Shown one piece after another: positions 1-10,232 of a stretch of DNA of 64,000 nucleotides. The stretch is from contig OY282353.1 of assembly GCA_958295465.1 (NCBI GenBank), forward strand, positions 3,463,001 to 3,527,000, in the 5' to 3' direction. Within the stretch, counting starts at the first letter, position 1. Each line of letters begins with the position of its first letter. Source of the stretch: an uncultured Gammaproteobacteria bacterium. Its GTDB lineage: Bacteria; Pseudomonadota; Gammaproteobacteria; HK1. The position numbers were made by a program, and so were the translations under genes. The notes below the pieces were generated by a model. The model worked only from the letters and a program-made list of their open reading frames with translations, made no database searches and was not told where the DNA came from.

Positions 1-434
1 GGGCGAAGGCGGAGATCGAAGCGGCGCTGGTGAAGGCGGAGGCGGCGCGGTCACGGGCGGCGCGAACGCGGCTGCGCGCGCTGGCAGAACGACGGCTGCG
101 CGCATTCCTCGAAGACTTGCGGGGCTTCACGGTGCTCGACCCGGCCTGCGGCTCGGGCAACTTCCTGTATCTCGCGCTGCACGCGCTCAAGGACGTGGAG
201 CACCGGGTGCAACTGGAAGCCGAGGCGATGGGGTTTCAGCGGGCCTTTCCGGCGGTCGGCCCGACCAACGTCCGGGGGATCGAGTTCAACGCCTACGCGG
301 CGGAGCTGGCCCGCGTCTCGGTATGGGTCGGCGAGATCCAGTGGATGCGGCGCAACGGGTTCCGGGAGTCGCGCGATCCGATCCTCAAGCCCCTGGACAC
401 CATCGAATGCCGCGACGCGCTGCTGGCGCCGGGG

Positions 435-659
435 GGCGGGGAGCCGGAGGGTGGGAAGCCGGAGGGCGGGGAGCCGGAGGACGGGGAGCCGGAGGGTGGG
501 AAGCCGGAGGGCGGGGAGCCGGAGGACGGGGAGCCGGAGGGCGGGGAGTCGAAGGGCGGGGAGTCGAAGGGCGGGAAGCCGGAGGGCGGGAAGCCGGAGG
601 GCGCGGAGCCGGAGGGCGCGGAGCCGGAGGGCCGGGAGTCGGAGGGCCGGGAGTCGGAA
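435..659 (+). repeat. 15-bp tandem repeat, 15 units, coding for a 5-residue Gly/Glu/Pro repeat
   Basis: Fifteen in-frame 15-bp units encode variants of GGEPE ([25 protein letters not shown]). The first seven units show a higher-order period of three units (45 bp). The array sits inside the methyltransferase, between the segment ending DALL and the catalytic NPPF motif. Unit-number change would lengthen the loop without shifting the frame. Confidence 0.93.
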
Positions 660-1084
660 TGGCTGGCGGCCGACGTGGTGATCGGCAACCCGCCCTTTCT
701 CGGCGGCAAGCTGCTCAACGCCCATCTCGGAGAGGATTACGTATCGCGCCTGTTCACGGTCTACGAAGGCAGGGTGCCGGCGGAGGCCGATCTGGTCTGC
801 TACTGGTTCGTGAAGGCGGGAGAGCAGATGAGGGCGGGCCGGGCGAAGCGGGTGGGGCTGGTCTCGACCAACTCCATCCGGGGCGGGGCGAACCGGCGGG
901 CCTTGCAGGCCGCGATTCGGGAGTGTCCGATCTTCGAGGCATGGAGCGACGAGCCGTGGGTGGTCGACGGGGCGGCGGTGCGGGTGTCCCTGGTGTGCTT
1001 CGCACGGCAGGGGCCGGAAGATGTGCCGAAGCAGGGAGGTGCGTCGGGGCAGGATGATGCTCCGAAGCAGAGGGGGGCGAGGGG

Positions 1085-1316
1085 GCCGAAGGGTACGCCA
1101 AGGCCGGAGAGGCGGCTCGGCCACTCGGCGGCGAGCGGCTCCGCCGACTTCGCCGGGCGGCAGGAGGAGGCGCGAGGACCGGAGGACACACCGGGGCAGG
1201 AGGGTACGTCAGGATCAGAGCGGCAGCTCGGCCACTCGGCGGCGGGCGGCTCCGCCGAATCCGCCGGGCGGCAGGGGGATGCGCGATGGCCGGAGGATAC
1301 GCCGGGACCGGAACGA
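1085..1316 (+). repeat. 111-bp imperfect tandem repeat inside the methyltransferase
   Basis: About two copies of a 111-bp (37-codon) unit, with partial copies at the edges. The shared core is LGHSAA-GSA-AGRQ, seen at about 1116 and again at 1227. Each core contains a GC-rich near-palindrome (CGGCGG...CCGCCG). It forms an extra loop of about 75 residues, and low-complexity sequence of the same flavour also precedes it. Confidence 0.8.
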
Positions 1317-2544
1317 CGGCTCGACGGGCAGCCCGTGGACGCGATCCACGCCGATCTGACGGCGAGGCGGGGCGGTGCGGGGGTGGACCTGACCGGGGCG
1401 CAACGCCTGTACCGGAACATGGGCGTCGCGTTCATGGGCGACACCAAGGGCGGCCCCTTCGACGTGCGCGGAGAGCAGGCGAGGGACTGGCTGCGCGCGC
1501 CCGCGAACCCCAACGGCAGGCCCAATTCGGAGGTCCTGCGGCCGTGGATGAACGGGATGGACGTGACCCGGCGCCCGGCGGACAAATGGATCGTCGATTT
1601 CGGCTGGGACATGGTGCGCGAGGAGGCGGCGCTCTACGAAGCGCCGTACCGGCACGCACAGGAGCACGTGTACCCGATGCGGTAGCGCAACCGCCGCGAG
1701 TCCTATCGGGAACGCTGGTGGCGGCACGTGGAGCCGAGACAGGGCATGTGGCGGGCGCTCGCAGGGCTCTCGCGCTACATCGCGACGCCGCGCGTGGCGA
1801 AGCACCGGGTCTTCGTCTGGCTCGACGCTGGCATCTGCCCCGACAGCCAACTGATCGTCATCGCACGCGATGACGACACCACCTTCGGCATCCTGCACAG
1901 TCGCTTCCACGAGGCGTGGTCGCTGCGGCTCGGCACGTGGCTCGGCAAGGGCAACGACCCCCGCTATACCCCGACCACCACCTTCGAGACCTTCCCCTTC
2001 CCCGAAGGGCTGTCGCCCAACCTCCCCGCCGCCGGCGACGCGGGCGGCCCGCACGCTGCGGCCATCGCCGAGGCGGCGCGGCGGCTGGTCGCGTTGCGGG
2101 ACCGCTGGCTGAACCCGCCCGAGTGGGTGGAGTGGGTGGAGGAGCCGGCCCCCGGCTACCCCAAGCGCCCGTCCGCCCGCGACGAAGCGGCGGCGAAGGC
2201 GCTCAAGGCCCGCACCCTCACGAACCTCTACAACGCCCGCCCGCAGTGGCTCGCCGACGCCCATGCGGACCTCGACGCCGCCGTCGCCGAAGCCTATGGT
2301 TGGCCGGAGGACGTCACGGACGAGGATGCGCTTCGGGAACTTCTGGCGCTGAACGTCGGGGGTTCCGCGCCGGTGTGACGAGGAGGCGTCATGGAAGCCG
2401 CCGGCGCTGAACGTCGGGCGTGAGATTCGGCGAACCTGACCGGATCCGAGCTCGGGAAAACGTCATGAACCGGCAGAACCGCAACTGGAAATCGATTCAC
2501 GAACCACGGCGGGATCGACTTGTCCGCCAATCCGTGAGCGTCCC

Positions 2545-3021
2545 ATGGACATAGCAATCTACTGCCACGCAGGCCATAAGAAGAACATCGTCGCAAACGA
2601 CTACGATGGTTGGCCCGAGGAACGGCGCAACAGCATGGATCCCCACCTGCAATGTCCTGCGTGTCGGGCGCCGGCCCACTTCAGAAGAAAAAGTCGTGAC
2701 GGAAAGGATTTCTGTTTCTTTGCGCGACACGAATCCGGTTGCATCATGGCGTCGTCATCGAAGCACATCGCCGCCGTTGCTACCGCCGCGATCAGGGAGG
2801 TAGAACAGATCATCAAGGATACATCGATCCTCGAACTGGATCTGAATTTGCCGGACCGGGACCCGCGGCCGGCAGGTTTCCCGACCCGAATCGTCGACGA
2901 CCCCGAGGGCAAGCTCAACGAAGTGTATGCAAGCGCTGGCACGCCCTCATCTCTGGACCCCGGACTTCGGACGCTGCAAGCATATTCACTCGACGTCCTG
3001 CGGAATGACGACTGGACGTGA
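2545..3021 (+). CDS. Chimeric small protein: CoiA-like zinc-finger N-terminus joined to an antitoxin-like C-terminus
   Basis: The 158-residue product has no confident family. The N-terminal half has CPAC (about residues 37-40) and a later FFARHESGC, a Cys/His arrangement resembling the N-terminal zinc-binding part of CoiA-like proteins (weak match). The last 40 residues (KLNEVYA...SSLDPGLRTLQ...NDDW) look like the toxin-binding tail of ribbon-helix-helix antitoxins that pair with MazF. This is consistent with position: its TGA overlaps the GTG start of the mazF remnant (GTGA at 3018-3021). No DNA-binding ribbon-helix-helix segment is visible. My inference is that a deletion fused the 5' end of one gene to the 3' end of an antitoxin gene. 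It could still be expressed, but antitoxin autoregulation should be lost. Confidence 0.55.
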   Translation: MDIAIYCHAGHKKNIVANDYDGWPEERRNSMDPHLQCPACRAPAHFRRKSRDGKDFCFFARHESGCIMASSSKHIAAVATAAIREVEQIIKDTSILELDLNLPDRDPRPAGFPTRIVDDPEGKLNEVYASAGTPSSLDPGLRTLQAYSLDVLRNDDWT

Positions 3022-3355
3022 AACGGGGAGAGATCTGGTGGGCAGCCTGCCGGATCCCGCGGGCTCGGAACCCGGCTACCGGCGTCCGGTGCTGATCATC
3101 CAGACGAACGAGTTCAACCGCAGTGCTATCCGCACCGTTGTTGTTGCCGCGGTCACTTCCAACAGATCTCTGGCCGCCGCTCCGGGAAACGTGAAGCTAT
3201 CGACACGCGGCACCGGCTTGAACGTGAACTCGGTCGTCAACGTGTCCCAAGTCGTCACACTCGACAAGAGCTGCCTGACGGAGAGGGTCGGTCGGGTGCC
3301 GGCGTCGGCAATGCGCCGAATCGAAGACGGTTTGCGACTGGTCCTGGCACTCTGA
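3018..3355 (+). pseudogene. mazF: MazF/PemK-family endoribonuclease toxin, frameshifted near its start
   Basis: MazF toxins cut mRNA at short motifs and are neutralised by a partner encoded just upstream. The GTG at 3018 opens VKRGEIWWA, the normal MazF N-terminus. That frame then runs into non-MazF sequence, while the frame one base back (from 3044) gives SLPDPAGSEPGYRRPVLI and continues to the end with VVVAAVTSN, SVVNVSQVVTLDKS and ERVGRVP, all typical of the family. One missing base near 3043-3045 explains the break. The alternatives are a programmed -1 shift, for which I see no slippery heptamer, or a sequencing error. It overlaps the upstream antitoxin-like gene by four bases. Confidence 0.85.
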
Positions 3356-3490
3356 CGAGCAAGGGAGACTCCGGCGAGCGCGGACGCGGGTTTCTGCCGA
3401 ATGACAGATCCGAACGTCGCCTCCCGGATGGAGCCTGCTTCCGGCTCGACCAGGGGAGTGACGGAACTCTGATTTATGCAGTAATCGGGG

Positions 3491-6400
3491 CTATTCTGCT
3501 CCGGTTTCTGCTTCTTCACCGTTGTCGGACACATTCCCATCCCGAGCACCTCTGAAAACAGCGGCATGGCGGACCTTCGCGTACCGGACTTCGGGCATCG
3601 GATCGTTCTCTGCATCCCTCAGCCAGCGCGAAACAACCGGCTCTCCCTCGAAACCCTGTTTCGCCATCGACACCGCGAGCTGAACGCAACGTCGTCTGAG
3701 CGAGGGTATGCTGTCTTCATCCCGCTCGTGCCTCCTGTCATACCGCAACTCTTGGAGCAAATAGTCAAGTCCTTGTTGCGCCAATTCGCTGACGGCAGTC
3801 CTTTGTTCTTCGCTTCCTTCGTCGAATATCCACTTGGTTATCTGTAGAGCAACATCGAGAGAAATGTTCCTCCGAGAAGCAATGATCACTCCGACTTCGC
3901 GCACCAAGTCAATCGGAGGTTTCGGACATGACGCTTCGGAATCACCCGACGCCTTCATCCAATGGAACAATCCCCACGCCGCATTTTCAGCCAGAATCGG
4001 TTTATCCGACACCAATCCCACTCGCATCGACTGCACGATCACATCGAAACGATCCGGCAAAGCCCTGACGATGCCTGCCATGAGGGTAAATCCCGGCACC
4101 TCGGAATCGTTGAGATCCGGAACCTTCCCGTATAGCTTCTTCACTACTGAATCCGGAAGTGGAATCCCAGATAAGATTTCACATAGCCCGATGATGGCAC
4201 GGAGAGTAAAATTCTGAAGCTGATCCTCGAAAAAGGGGATACGACGGCGTGGTACAGGAAGGTCCGCCCATCTTTCCACGATCTCGGCCAAGTGGTCTAT
4301 TTCATCTTTCGTCAAACGCAAAGAACGTTTGCGGTGTTTCAGCCAAATCGCGTATCCAACCTGCCACAGAACTTCAGACAGATTTTCCTCGCTGCCTTGC
4401 GGAAGATTGCCAATGTCGAGCCACTTCTTGCGGAAGCATCGTTCCGCCAAACCGGACTCCGGTTCCGGTAAATCAAGAAATACCGCGTCAGCGAGATCCG
4501 TTTCCACAGGCAGATAACTATCGCCGACGTGTTGGGGATTCCACAACGCTCGGGCAACATCGACGGATTCAGATTCGGACAATCGGCCCCGCAAGGCCAC
4601 GTACCTGATCCGAGAGGCGGATCGTTTTCTCGCTTCTCCCCCGGCGCGCAGACCATGTACCAACAAATTGATGATTTGCTTCCACTGCTCCTCAGTGTCG
4701 GCCGTACGACAGGGCGTGGGTAAATCATCCCTTACCAGATAGCCCGGATCAGGATCATGGCTTCCGAACGGTTCCTTGAAACCATCCAGCCCAACAATGG
4801 GGGCATTGAGCAGGTTCAGAATGCGACATGCCTGCTGATCGGGGAGAAGCGTCTCCCAACTTCGTTCCAACAGTCTTCGGAGTGGAAGTGTCAGCAAGTC
4901 ATGGTGAAAACGATCATCTCCATAATAGCTCAGCGCCGTGTCGAAGACGATTTCTACCTGTTCCGGATCCAGTCGAAGCACAAGTCGCGACGTCACTTCC
5001 AGCGCGACTCGCAGCCTATCGACCCACGACATCGTCCCATCACGTGCCCCAGGGCTCCTGAGCCGGGGCAGCGCATACTTGATTATTCCATCACAGAAAT
5101 CCTTGAGGTTTTTTGCCGAATCCTGTGGCATGGTTGCTACACGAACGCGGGATAGAACGCGTTGAAGGATCTTGTCCTGATCATAGTCCACAGTTCGAAG
5201 CACTAACCGCACTGCCATCTCCGGCTCGACTTCGGCCAGCACGTCAGCAGCGGGGGTCAAAATATCCGAAGCCATGGAAAGATGGAACGCGGAAGGCGGC
5301 AGGCCGGCTACTTCGGGAAGGCGGATCGCACGACGCGCCGCTGTCCACCGCCGGTGCTGTTTATCAGAAAAGTGAAATCCTCGGCCACGTCGCACATTCA
5401 AGTCGAACACAGGTGGTTCGCTTTTCTCCCCTTGTCCTCTGATGAGGTCATGCAAATTCCTTTTTTCTTCCAAGGGATCACACTTACGAGATGCCAGTTC
5501 CCGCCACCTCCTGTGAAACCGGGAGTAATCGGGAGAATTTGTTTTACCCTCCCAAAACGAACCCATCTCATGGGCCATCGCCCAGAAAAGCGCCCAACTC
5601 TCTCGCGAAGCACCGGCCACACTGCGGTCATCATCCGGGATTTGGCGAATATGCGAGAATGCGCCTTCGAATCGTTCTATTGCCTCATCCACCCGGTTGG
5701 TTTCGACAAGGATGGCGGCTTTTCTCAGCATCCAGATCGGATCGGTGTTCGCCGTTTGCCATTTTTCCAGCAAACCCTCCAACGTCTGGAAGTCCACCGA
5801 GTAGATCGCCCAGAGACAACGTTCGTGATGAATCCTCTGTGCAACGTCGGGATCGTCATCCAGAAAGGGCGACAACGCTTCGATCCGTTGATCGAACAAC
5901 GTCTGCTTCAAGCCATGTCGAGCGACCGTCACGAGCGCGAGCGCGACATGGCGCCATGCCTCCCGAATCTCATCCCAGCGAACCGTCGTGTCGGCAACCC
6001 CGTCGATGGTGCGGCCTGGGCAGTCAAACTGCTGGAGTGCATCGCTTGCCGCGGATTCGAGATCGGAGGACATCGGGACGAGGGAAATCTCGCGGCGCCA
6101 CACCAGCTCTCGAATAGCGTTCAACCGGCGCCCTGGCGCGAGATCGGGCAATGCGCGCAGGATCAACCGCTCCCAATCGTCGGTGTGCCAATTGAATGAA
6201 CGAAATACGCTGCTCGGAATACTCAACCAGCCGGGATAGATCCTCCTGTTGTGGGTCCAGACTTCGAGAACGGCTTTCGTCTGCTTCAACCAGTCGTCGG
6301 GCAGCGGCCTCGGGAGAGGTTCCGGTTCTTTCTTCGGCTTGGCGGAATCGACCCGTGTAACGGGAAGAAGATAATCCGGGATCGATGAATCGATCGACTG

Positions 6401-7324
6401 TTCTGACAAGGGAGAAGGCCATTCCGTAACGTCATACGGGCGTCCGTATTCGAGCGTGTACAGTATCCACTCGGTGGCGTACCGATAGCGACGATGTTCG
6501 GGCCATTCCCTCGCTCTTGGGTGGAGGGAGAGATCGATCGGTACGACGCCCCGATCTTCGAGCATGCGCCGCCGGTGATGCGACAGGTCCAACCACCCTG
6601 CCAGATAGATCTTCGGAGCCGATTGTCCCATGTTGTCGCGAACCCACCCCGACCAATGCAGGAAGTTCGGATCGTCGCCGGAAAAGCCGATGAGGCAGAA
6701 TACCGTCTCCATCATCGCCTGTTGGGCCATGTTGACGAATGGTGCAAATTCCACGGGATAGGTTCGGTAGTCCTCTTCCGTCAGGATCAACGGGAAGTAC
6801 GACGGAAACGATCCATGCAGCTTGACGATACGCGGTGAATTGCCCACCGGAAATTCATCCTTAGTTCGAACGATGGTGTATTTGCGTTCAGCGATAAAGC
6901 GGCATGTCCTCTCCAGGAGCGTATCCCAATTCGTGGTAAACACGTCACTCCACGGGAGGCGCAACAGCCTTCGGTGCATCTCGCCGGGTTCATGGTCTTC
7001 GTCCCGAATCAGTTGTCCAATGAAACCGTGCAGCTCGGAGCGCCCGAACGCAGCCTCATATTCTTGCGCAAGACTGAGGTAATTTCCGGTAGACGGTGTC
7101 TTCCTTGCGTCCGGCGGCAGGTCTTCGGCACCCTCTTGTGGATATAGCTTGTCGGATATTCTTCTCGTCACCTCCGCCCATGTCGGGGGATCGGATGCGC
7201 CGGGCCGGGCCTTCCGGGCACATCTGCTGAAACCGGCCCCAATCATGACGGATGCGCCGCCGCCTGTGTGCTGCCACAGGGCGTTTCGAACTCGATCGAT
7301 GTGGCTTTGGTCAGGAAAAGTCAT
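3491..7324 (-). CDS. Large SIR2-domain protein, candidate antiphage NADase
   Basis: The 1277-residue cytoplasmic protein starts with a SIR2_2-type domain (about residues 1-280). Visible landmarks are GAGFSR (29-34), the catalytic-type Asn in FTTNWDTLLER (N132), the catalytic-type His in IVKLHGSF (H170) and LIGFSGDDPNF further on. In defence systems such domains degrade NAD+ after phage sensing, causing growth arrest. The remaining roughly 950 residues are helical with no motif I can name; by analogy with defence-associated sirtuins they would be the sensor and oligomerisation part. The gene stands alone, converges on the mazF remnant, and is visibly less GC-rich than the housekeeping genes, which suggests transfer. 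It is intact over its whole length, unlike its neighbours. No signal peptide or membrane span is seen. A non-defence role cannot be excluded. Confidence 0.8.
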   Translation of the reverse strand: MTFPDQSHIDRVRNALWQHTGGGASVMIGAGFSRCARKARPGASDPPTWAEVTRRISDKLYPQEGAEDLPPDARKTPSTGNYLSLAQEYEAAFGRSELHGFIGQLIRDEDHEPGEMHRRLLRLPWSDVFTTNWDTLLERTCRFIAERKYTIVRTKDEFPVGNSPRIVKLHGSFPSYFPLILTEEDYRTYPVEFAPFVNMAQQAMMETVFCLIGFSGDDPNFLHWSGWVRDNMGQSAPKIYLAGWLDLSHHRRRMLEDRGVVPIDLSLHPRAREWPEHRRYRYATEWILYTLEYGRPYDVTEWPSPLSEQSIDSSIPDYLLPVTRVDSAKPKKEPEPLPRPLPDDWLKQTKAVLEVWTHNRRIYPGWLSIPSSVFRSFNWHTDDWERLILRALPDLAPGRRLNAIRELVWRREISLVPMSSDLESAASDALQQFDCPGRTIDGVADTTVRWDEIREAWRHVALALVTVARHGLKQTLFDQRIEALSPFLDDDPDVAQRIHHERCLWAIYSVDFQTLEGLLEKWQTANTDPIWMLRKAAILVETNRVDEAIERFEGAFSHIRQIPDDDRSVAGASRESWALFWAMAHEMGSFWEGKTNSPDYSRFHRRWRELASRKCDPLEEKRNLHDLIRGQGEKSEPPVFDLNVRRGRGFHFSDKQHRRWTAARRAIRLPEVAGLPPSAFHLSMASDILTPAADVLAEVEPEMAVRLVLRTVDYDQDKILQRVLSRVRVATMPQDSAKNLKDFCDGIIKYALPRLRSPGARDGTMSWVDRLRVALEVTSRLVLRLDPEQVEIVFDTALSYYGDDRFHHDLLTLPLRRLLERSWETLLPDQQACRILNLLNAPIVGLDGFKEPFGSHDPDPGYLVRDDLPTPCRTADTEEQWKQIINLLVHGLRAGGEARKRSASRIRYVALRGRLSESESVDVARALWNPQHVGDSYLPVETDLADAVFLDLPEPESGLAERCFRKKWLDIGNLPQGSEENLSEVLWQVGYAIWLKHRKRSLRLTKDEIDHLAEIVERWADLPVPRRRIPFFEDQLQNFTLRAIIGLCEILSGIPLPDSVVKKLYGKVPDLNDSEVPGFTLMAGIVRALPDRFDVIVQSMRVGLVSDKPILAENAAWGLFHWMKASGDSEASCPKPPIDLVREVGVIIASRRNISLDVALQITKWIFDEGSEEQRTAVSELAQQGLDYLLQELRYDRRHERDEDSIPSLRRRCVQLAVSMAKQGFEGEPVVSRWLRDAENDPMPEVRYAKVRHAAVFRGARDGNVSDNGEEAETGAE

Positions 7325-7674
7325 GAGACGAGGTGTTCCTGTTGCTTTGTACAGTACCGAGATCGGTCAAGGCGTACTTCGATGTGTCGATCGAATTTCC
7401 GGAAAAACGTGACTTTGTGGCGGAACAGGTCCTGATACAGTGGCCCCGCCCGGGTCGGCAAGCGCACCGTCATTGTCGGGTCCATGGTGGCGATCCGCAA
7501 CGGCGTCCCTGATTGTTGTTCGTTCAGGACTCTTTCTCACCATTATGAAAAGCCTCACGGCATGTCGACCATGAACACGATGAGGACCTGGGACTGGGAA
7601 CGATCGCCCTTTCCCTGTGCAAGTGGGCGTGCCGGGTGGCGTCCCTGCCTCCATACGCTCGTGCGACCGACGGC
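7325..7674. other. 350-bp non-coding stretch upstream of the SIR2 gene
   Basis: No convincing gene is present. Short open frames on both strands lack start signals and family resemblance. It must contain the SIR2 gene's promoter (leftward) and ends where the methyltransferase scar begins. I see no clear -35/-10 pair. Confidence 0.5.
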
Positions 7675-7865
7675 ATGACGCCAAGCGCGTTCATCGCCAA
7701 GTGGCGGGCGGCGGAACTCAAGGAACGCTCCACCCGCGACGAAGCGGGCGGCGAAGGCGCTCAAGGCCCGCACCCTCACGAACCTCTACAACACCCGCCC
7801 GCAATGGCTCGCCGACGCCCACGCGAACCTCGACGTCGCCGTCGCCGAAGCCTATGGTCGGCCGT
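7675..7865 (+). pseudogene. Scar of a second MmeI-like methyltransferase: first codons fused to last codons
   Basis: The ATG at 7675 opens MTPSAFIAKWRAAELKERS, the typical N-terminus of the MmeI-like methyltransferase family. The DNA then jumps to sequence closely matching the 3' end of the gene at 3-2378, from ACCCGCGACGAAGCG to GCCGAAGCCTATGG, which encodes the family's C-terminus (TLTNLYN.RPQWLADAHA). One extra G after the junction (GCGGGCGGCG against GCGGCGGCG upstream) puts the tail out of frame. Everything between, roughly 800 codons in a full-length gene, is gone. It is non-functional. It implies that a second methyltransferase once stood here and collapsed by internal deletion. Confidence 0.85.
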
Positions 7866-7933
7866 CAGTTCGTATCTCCGATATCTTTGTCATGGGTTTC
7901 CGCCTCGGCGGCGATGTGATCGATGTCCGTGCC

Positions 7934-9321
<1,388 letters not shown>

Positions 9322-9788
9322 CTTTGCGAGACGGGTTCACGCATCGGAACCGCTGACATGATGGTTGTCCGCAAGACTCGTGTCTCTCGACAGGATACGG
9401 CGGCGAGGTGCCGGACTCCACCAGAGCAGAGGAACCAGCCTGACCCGGCGCCCGGCACACCGGCCTGGCGGGGCCGGAGCCGGGGATCCAAGGACCTGCG
9501 TCAACCGTCAAGGCCCGACGGCGTGGATCTTCACCACCGGGCCCCTTGCAATTCCCCAGCATCATCAGCGGTGTCGCCCGCCCATGATTCGTCAACCTTG
9601 CAGGATCTGTTTCATGCAGAAAATGAAGGGATCTCTGAGCGCCGGCAGTTCATTTCCCCGTCCGAAACCGGTCGGACAGGGTTTGCCCACGCGCACGCCC
9701 GTGCTATTTCACGACGCGAATCGGTGTCGGATCGCGGGCCCTTCCTGCTCACGAAGAACCGCGTCTCCGGGAACACGGGCACATGTTC
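9322..9788. other. 467-bp stretch with no recognisable gene
   Basis: It lies upstream of the ATPase start and downstream of the OsmC gene, both leftward. Short open frames on either strand resemble nothing I know. It marks the boundary between the defence island and the housekeeping block. No tRNA or attachment-site core is visible. Confidence 0.4.
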
Positions 9789-10205
9789 CTACACCGGCTC
9801 GATCCGGTATTCATGGGTGATCTCGACGCTTGCCCGCAGCATCGCGGTGGCCGAGCAGTACTTCTCGGCGGAAAGGTCCACGGCGCGGCGCACCGCGCTC
9901 TCCCGCAACCCGGCGCCGCTCACCACGAACACCATGTGGATGCGCGTGAACACCGCGGGTACCGCGTCCGCGCGTTCGGCTTCCAGCTCCACCCGACAGT
10001 CCGCCACCGTCTGGCGCGCCTTGCGCAGGATCATGACCACGTCGAAGGCGCTGCACGCGCCGAGCCCGATGAGCAGGGTCTCCATGGGACGCGGCCCGAC
10101 GTTGCGGCCCCCCGCCTCGGGCGCGCCGTCGATCACCACGGCGTGTCCGCTCCCGGATTCGCCGACGAAGGCCACTCCGTCCAGCCACTTCACGGTCGCG
10201 CGCAT
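9789..10205 (-). CDS. OsmC/Ohr-family protein (YhfA-like)
   Basis: OsmC-fold proteins are small dimeric thiol enzymes, some of which reduce organic hydroperoxides. The 138-residue product starts MRATVKWLDGVAF and has the family core PMETLLIGLGACSAFDVVMIL, where the Cys of GACSAFD is the conserved thiol. The second thiol is in SAEKYCSATAML, followed by a C-terminal I-HEYRIEPV. The ATG at 10205 was preferred over an in-frame GTG at 10214 because relatives begin at this Met, and GGAGTGGAG precedes it. It follows trpC by 27 bases and may be cotranscribed. This is the YhfA-like rather than the Ohr branch, so peroxidase activity is uncertain. Confidence 0.85.
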   Translation of the reverse strand: MRATVKWLDGVAFVGESGSGHAVVIDGAPEAGGRNVGPRPMETLLIGLGACSAFDVVMILRKARQTVADCRVELEAERADAVPAVFTRIHMVFVVSGAGLRESAVRRAVDLSAEKYCSATAMLRASVEITHEYRIEPV

Positions 10206-10232
10206 CGTCTCCACTCCCGCGACGAAGGTCGC

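Larger units (their letters stand above)
3..2378 (+). pseudogene. MmeI/type IIG-like DNA methyltransferase, 5' partial, broken by an in-frame amber codon
   Basis: This is an adenine-type DNA methyltransferase of the MmeI/Eco57I-like restriction-modification class. The frame is open from base 3, so the true start lies to the left of the window. SAM motif I is DPACGSGNF (138-164) and catalytic motif IV is NPPFLGGK (687-710). The target-recognition and C-terminal parts (PRVAKHRVFVW, TFETFPFPEG) follow in the same frame, but only after a TAG at 1683-1685. The sequence around it reads YPMR-stop-RNRRESYRERWW; a C-to-T change of a Gln codon would produce it. Two low-complexity inserts interrupt the protein: a 15-bp repeat just before motif IV and a 111-bp repeat after the VRVSLVCFA segment. 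A 16-bp sequence near the 3' end (2345-2360) recurs at 2403-2418. I read the gene as recently inactivated. Amber readthrough or a sequencing error are the alternatives. Confidence 0.8.

Noticed and set aside
435..659. Possible CRISPR array
   Set aside because: Units are contiguous 15-bp tandem repeats without spacers, and they are in frame in a gene; no cas genes are present.
51..1124. Leftward 357-codon frame with LRLPALRLP repeats
   Set aside because: It is the reverse reading of the 15-bp methyltransferase repeat; the sense frame has SAM and catalytic motifs.
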